DNA of 64,000 bases from assembly GCA_948099385.1 (NCBI GenBank), contig CANUEZ040000113.1, positions 9,994,501 to 10,058,500 on the forward strand. The letters run 5' to 3'. Made by a program: the position numbers and the translations under genes. Below the pieces are notes generated by a model. It had not been told where the DNA came from. It ran no database searches and was given only the letters and a program-made list of their open reading frames with translations. The stretch is from Fasciola hepatica (taxonomy: Eukaryota; Platyhelminthes; Trematoda; Plagiorchiida; Fasciolidae). Within the stretch, counting starts at the first letter, position 1. Every line of letters begins with the position of its first letter. Positions 60,361 to 64,000 of the stretch are shown here, piece by piece.

Positions 60361-61500
60361 TGATCATTCATGGAACTGTAAGCCGCCATTGTCATGCACG
60401 TTCATTGTAAATGTAGGATCTAGCTGATGCGCCTACTGTGCTTCGGCTCATGGAAAATTTCTTTTATTTTTTCAGATTGGACACTTGCAAAATCCTTCCG
60501 AAGACCACTGCTTCGAATAATACAGGACGGCAATAAACAGGACTACTCAAGGTATCTGAATTAAATAGGGAAATAAAGACTTATGAACCAGATGATTACA
60601 TCCTCTGACCGCATAATAACGGTTTTGAAGTGGATGGGTATTCAATAATGTCGTTTTGCGATAAGAGTAATCTGTCCATCATTTGAAACGCATTTACTAA
60701 TGATGATCTAACTTTCCGAATTGGGAACACTTTTCATACGGTCATGCATTTTGGAATTCTGGAGGTAGCATAAAATGCGTGGATACCAGATTTCTGTTAA
60801 TCTCGAAATCCGAACTCAGTTGTTCACCAGCTATTTAGTATGCAAACACGTTTTTTGCAATAAATGGACTTCACAGGGAAAGAACGAGTTATATAAACAC
60901 AGACAAAAATAATGTTGATTTTAATCGCTGATAACAGAATGCGAAATATGACTGATGTAATATGGTTGGTTAACTAATCGATTCAATCCCAGCTATGGTG
61001 TGATTCATGCAATAAACGTTGGCTGGTCTGGTGGGACTGTAATCGACAAGTGGAGACCAAGGTGCCACCAAAATGCTCATTTAAGATGTTAACACCTGAA
61101 TGCGTTTTCAAATGTACGAAGCAAGCACTGGCTAAGTGAGTGTGCATTCGGACTCTAACGCAGTGGGCACTGACAGTACTTTCTTCCATCTGTCATTTTG
61201 CATAAAACAACTTCTACGGTCCGCCGATTCATGCTTTGCTCAGTTTCAATAATGCGACTTTCCCATGGAATGCAGACGATATTTTCAGTTGACAGTCGTG
61301 AATTGATCAATGCAATGTATTCTGTGCATCACTTTAGATTTCGTTTATTCGGTGTTCTTTAGTTCTGAAATGTCTTTTCATTCTGCGTGGATGGGCATAT
61401 GCTGAGTAGGATTAAAAACGGGTTTTAGCAGTCTCATCTCACTCCTGAATTGAACAGTGACAGTATGGAAGTTGAACATTTGAAACTCATTGTAACTCAC
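60361..61500. other. No confident gene; ATG frame 60983-61189 (minus)
   Basis: A minus-strand ATG frame of 68 codons (MEESTVSAHCVRVRMHTHLA...) follows an acceptor-like AAATGACAG|ATG and contains a possible donor CATTCAG|GTGTTA. It is His-rich and could be an exon or a chance frame. Confidence 0.25.
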
Positions 61501-61755
61501 TTTCTTCGCACAAGCAAGAACTTGGGCATTTAAACCCTAGTGAGTAGCGTTTAGCAACAAGCCATTTTTTCCCGTCAAGTCTCCCAACCAACACACTCAG
61601 TCTTGATTTATTAACGTAAGCAGCTGATAACTGGATGACATTTGTGTGGTTTACCATAATCCTTCCACTGATGTATCCAGGCATATGGTTTTCAAATAAC
61701 CGTTTGTGATATAAACCGATATACTCAATCGGTTCGTCAAAGACGATTCTGATAA
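61501..61755 (-). CDS. Candidate internal exon, 84 codons, phase 1-1
   Basis: On the minus strand an acceptor (TTCTAAATAG|T, with a TTCTAAAT branch-like site) and a perfect donor (GAAGAAA|GTGAGTTA) bound two bases, 84 codons and one base. The peptide reads IRIVFDEPIEYIGLYHKRLF, continues through MPGYISGRIMVNHTNVIQLS and SRLSVLVGRLDGKKWLVAKR, and ends near CPSSCLCEES. The frame is open along its full length and has globular beta-strand character. I cannot name the family. The symmetrical phase-1 design is common in extracellular modules. This is one of the better single-exon calls in the window. Confidence 0.38.
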
Positions 61756-61945
61756 CTATTTAGAACGCTCTTCTTTTTTACAATTTATTGTCAATACGTG
61801 TTTCTTGGAATCAGTCCCTAATAAAACACAAGTACTGGGCTTTATCCATCCAAGAATGTGTTGTCCCAACGCGGTTTTCGGCAATATGACAAAGAGAAAA
61901 ACGAATTTGAAATACGCCTCCTAATTATTTGCAAATATTCTCTAG

Positions 61946-62123
61946 GAGCGGAGTTATTTCGTTGCCCAGTAACAATATCCCACTGATTCGCAGAGTGATT
62001 CATACCCCACTAGAAAGCAGAATTCTAATTTTGCCATTAGCAGAGCGATTTCTCTATTTCGAAAGAGCAAACTCTCTTATTTTCGAACAGTTTCACAAAG
62101 TCATCAATGTCCTAGATCAGTAA
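61946..62123 (+). CDS. Candidate terminal exon, unknown protein
   Basis: A very good acceptor (GCAAATATTCTCTAG|G) opens one base plus 58 codons ending TAA. The peptide is SGVISLPSNNIPLIRRVIHT and onward to FEQFHKVINVLDQ, probably helical at the end. It lies head-to-head with the minus-strand exon at 61755. No family is recognised. Confidence 0.25.
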
Positions 62124-62267
62124 TTCCGATTTGGTTCAAATGTTTTATTTTCAATGTGATGCTCTGCTAACCTGCAGGGTATTCCCCGAAATTAATTTTA
62201 TTGACCGTTGTTCGTTGATTTCCCGATGGATTCCTAACTACGATGTTTTAGCCGGCAGCCTTGTATT

Positions 62268-62369
<102 letters not shown>

Positions 62370-62799
62370 AAACAGAATGACGTTCTTGTTTGTTAGGACA
62401 CCTGCTAGGAACCGAACGACGGGATTATTGTATAAAGATAATCTGCAGTAAAGCAATTTATTGCTAGATCTTTTCGATTCGTGGGACTGACAAGGAGTAA
62501 GATCAAAATCCAATGGGCGCGACGCATCAAAAATAAATTTCTGTGCAAATACAACGGATGTAGTCATGTGGTTAGTGCATAGCTCCAAAACTAGGTCATT
62601 TTAGGCTCCATGAGAAACAAGACTTTTGATACGTAAGCTTCTGCGCTCTGTGACGGGTTTGTTTTGTAGTAACCTTTAAAAATTATTAGGGAATAATAAG
62701 GAGTGATAAGTAATGTACATTGTTTTACGGAAGTGGAAGTAACAGACAGTAGGGAATTCATTGTCGTAGTGTTCTAATCTGATACAAAGAGCAATGCAG

Positions 62800-63512
62800 T
62801 TTCTCTACCGTGATTTCAATGTGCAAAGGCCAATGCAGAATATGCTGCAGCGTAACACCAAGATATTTAACATGCCTCAAACGTGGGAGAATAATATAAT
62901 TATTGATAGAAGTGTCTCCAATGAATCGGGAACGATTGCTGGAAAAAATACACTGTTGACATTTATCACTACTCTACAGAAAACCAGATTGACTAGAAAA
63001 ACTTTGAATATGTGGGACGTTTGCAATGAACTGGTCGAAGTCTGATCTAATGGAGACAAATTTAGCGAAAACAAAGTCACCAACATATTTAAAGATGCGC
63101 GCTGGTTGGAAGACATGGAATTCACCAATGAATGTTGAAAAGAAAAATGGAGAAAGGGCAGCGTTTTGAATTGCAACGGAGCGGGTTACAAAACGTCCGG
63201 AGACATTTTTGCCTACTTTGGTGCACTGTGTTCTTCCAGAGAAATAGTTTTTCAACCAATTTGGTAAATATGGGGGCAGCCAGAAGATTCCAGTTTTCTC
63301 AGAAGAAGTGAGCTTGGTACAATGTCAAAGACCGAAGTGTAGTCTAGGAGAGCACATCAATCTGACTTGATGGAGTCATCGAGGAATTTGGCTATATGGT
63401 ACACAGTGTACACTAGTGCGTCAACTGTAGATGGCTTCGATTTGTATGCACATTGAAACTTGTCGGTTGGACTTCGCACCGTAGTCTGAAGACGACTCAG
63501 CACAGCGCGTTC
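62800..63512 (-). pseudogene. LINE relic H (Jockey/CR1-like): reverse transcriptase
   Basis: On the minus strand TDKFQCAYKSKPSTVDALVY (near 63450) and ALLDYTSVFDIVPSSLLLRK (near 63340) are followed by NYFSGRTQCTKVGKNVSGRF (near 63230). Then come AALSPFFFSTFIGEF and the palm box in ARIFKYVGDFVF near 63085, where YADD reads YVGD. The post-palm string VKYLGVTLQHILHW lies near 62865. These are the LINE RT blocks in correct order. Two stops and at least one frameshift break the frame. It is the clearest RT relic in the window. Confidence 0.85.
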
Positions 63513-63623
63513 TGTGAGCTACAACCCTGACGAAGATAGAGCTACTGGTGGGCATTTTTTGGGTTCCGTCTGGCTATTGGATTATTTTGGTATACGAATA
63601 ATCGTAACGGGACGCCAACATTC

Positions 63624-64000
63624 GAATAGGGTGCTTAACAGAGGGGCGAGGCTCTGCAACTACGGAAATTTCTGCAGTGTTTTGTGGAAGAAATGTACAT
63701 CAAAATGGCGATGCAACCGGTCGAATCATCCGCGTATCGGCATTTTAAAGACTCGTACCGCATTGAAAGTTCTAAGAGATAGGAGTTCATGGCCCCGAAC
63801 AATTCAAATATCGTCCTTCAAGCACCACAGTGGTTACCATTGTCTGCTTCATGCAGCATGGTTTGCTTCTCACTTGGGTGTGTAATTTTGCATCACAAGT
63901 TTCTATCGTTTTTTGCAGCTGTTCACACTTCTAGTGTAACATAGTTACTTTTGGTCTTTCAGAGAAGGAGATTGTGTCCAAGTATATTCCATGGTAATTT
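63624..64000 (+). repeat. 377-bp duplicated segment, copy 2 (reaches window edge)
   Basis: The segment is an inverted copy of 47825-48201 with about 97.6 percent identity and no gaps. It carries the same CTTAACAG|A acceptor-like site and a 46-codon frame (RGEALQLRKFLQCFVEEMYI and onward) ending TAG near 63813. Because it runs to the last base, the duplication probably continues beyond the window. Confidence 0.95.

Overview
This is an AT-rich, exon-poor eukaryotic window, most likely from a parasitic flatworm (trematode or a close relative). I see no bacterial operons, ribosome-binding sites or long uninterrupted genes. I do see many decayed non-LTR retrotransposon fragments (an RTE-like type with an apurinic-type endonuclease, and a Jockey/CR1-like type), a BEL/Pao element, a Ty3/gypsy-like element, a tRNA-derived SINE, long (AT)n tracts, and GT-AG intron signals with GTGAGT or GTAAGT donors. 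The species assignment is inference from this repeat mixture, not from a marker gene.

Layout. 0-9.5 kb: isolated exon-like reading frames plus a 24-bp minisatellite that encodes an octapeptide repeat inside a 322-codon minus-strand frame (3910-4878). 9.5-10.2 kb: a fold-back element with 172-bp arms. 14.1-14.5 kb: a tRNA-Thr-like SINE and inverted copies of its body. 15.4-19.5 kb: two minus-strand LINE relics. 24.5-29.3 kb: a BEL/Pao relic (+) that stops in its integrase and joins directly to a LINE relic (+). 32.5-33.9 and 42.4-43.7 kb: RTE-like LINE relics (+). 37.9-41.5 kb: a four-exon gene model (-) with all introns in phase 1. 44.8-46.6 kb: further minus-strand exon candidates, including one proposed 45-nt intron. 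47.3-49.9 kb: two broken rhodopsin-type receptor fragments in opposite orientation, with one copy of a 377-bp duplication between them. The other copy ends exactly at the right edge of the window (63.6-64.0 kb, opposite strand). 53.2-53.9 and 62.8-63.5 kb: LINE reverse transcriptase relics (-). 57.2-60.4 kb: a LINE fragment and a Ty3/gypsy-like relic (+).

The transposon and receptor identifications rest on residue motifs I can read. The other gene and exon calls are ab initio (open frame, splice signals and phase). None matches a family I can name, and chance frames of this size are expected in 64 kb, so their confidences are low. Apart from the repeats and relics, most of the window reads as intergenic or intronic DNA. 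No pathway or operon-like cooperation between genes can be claimed.
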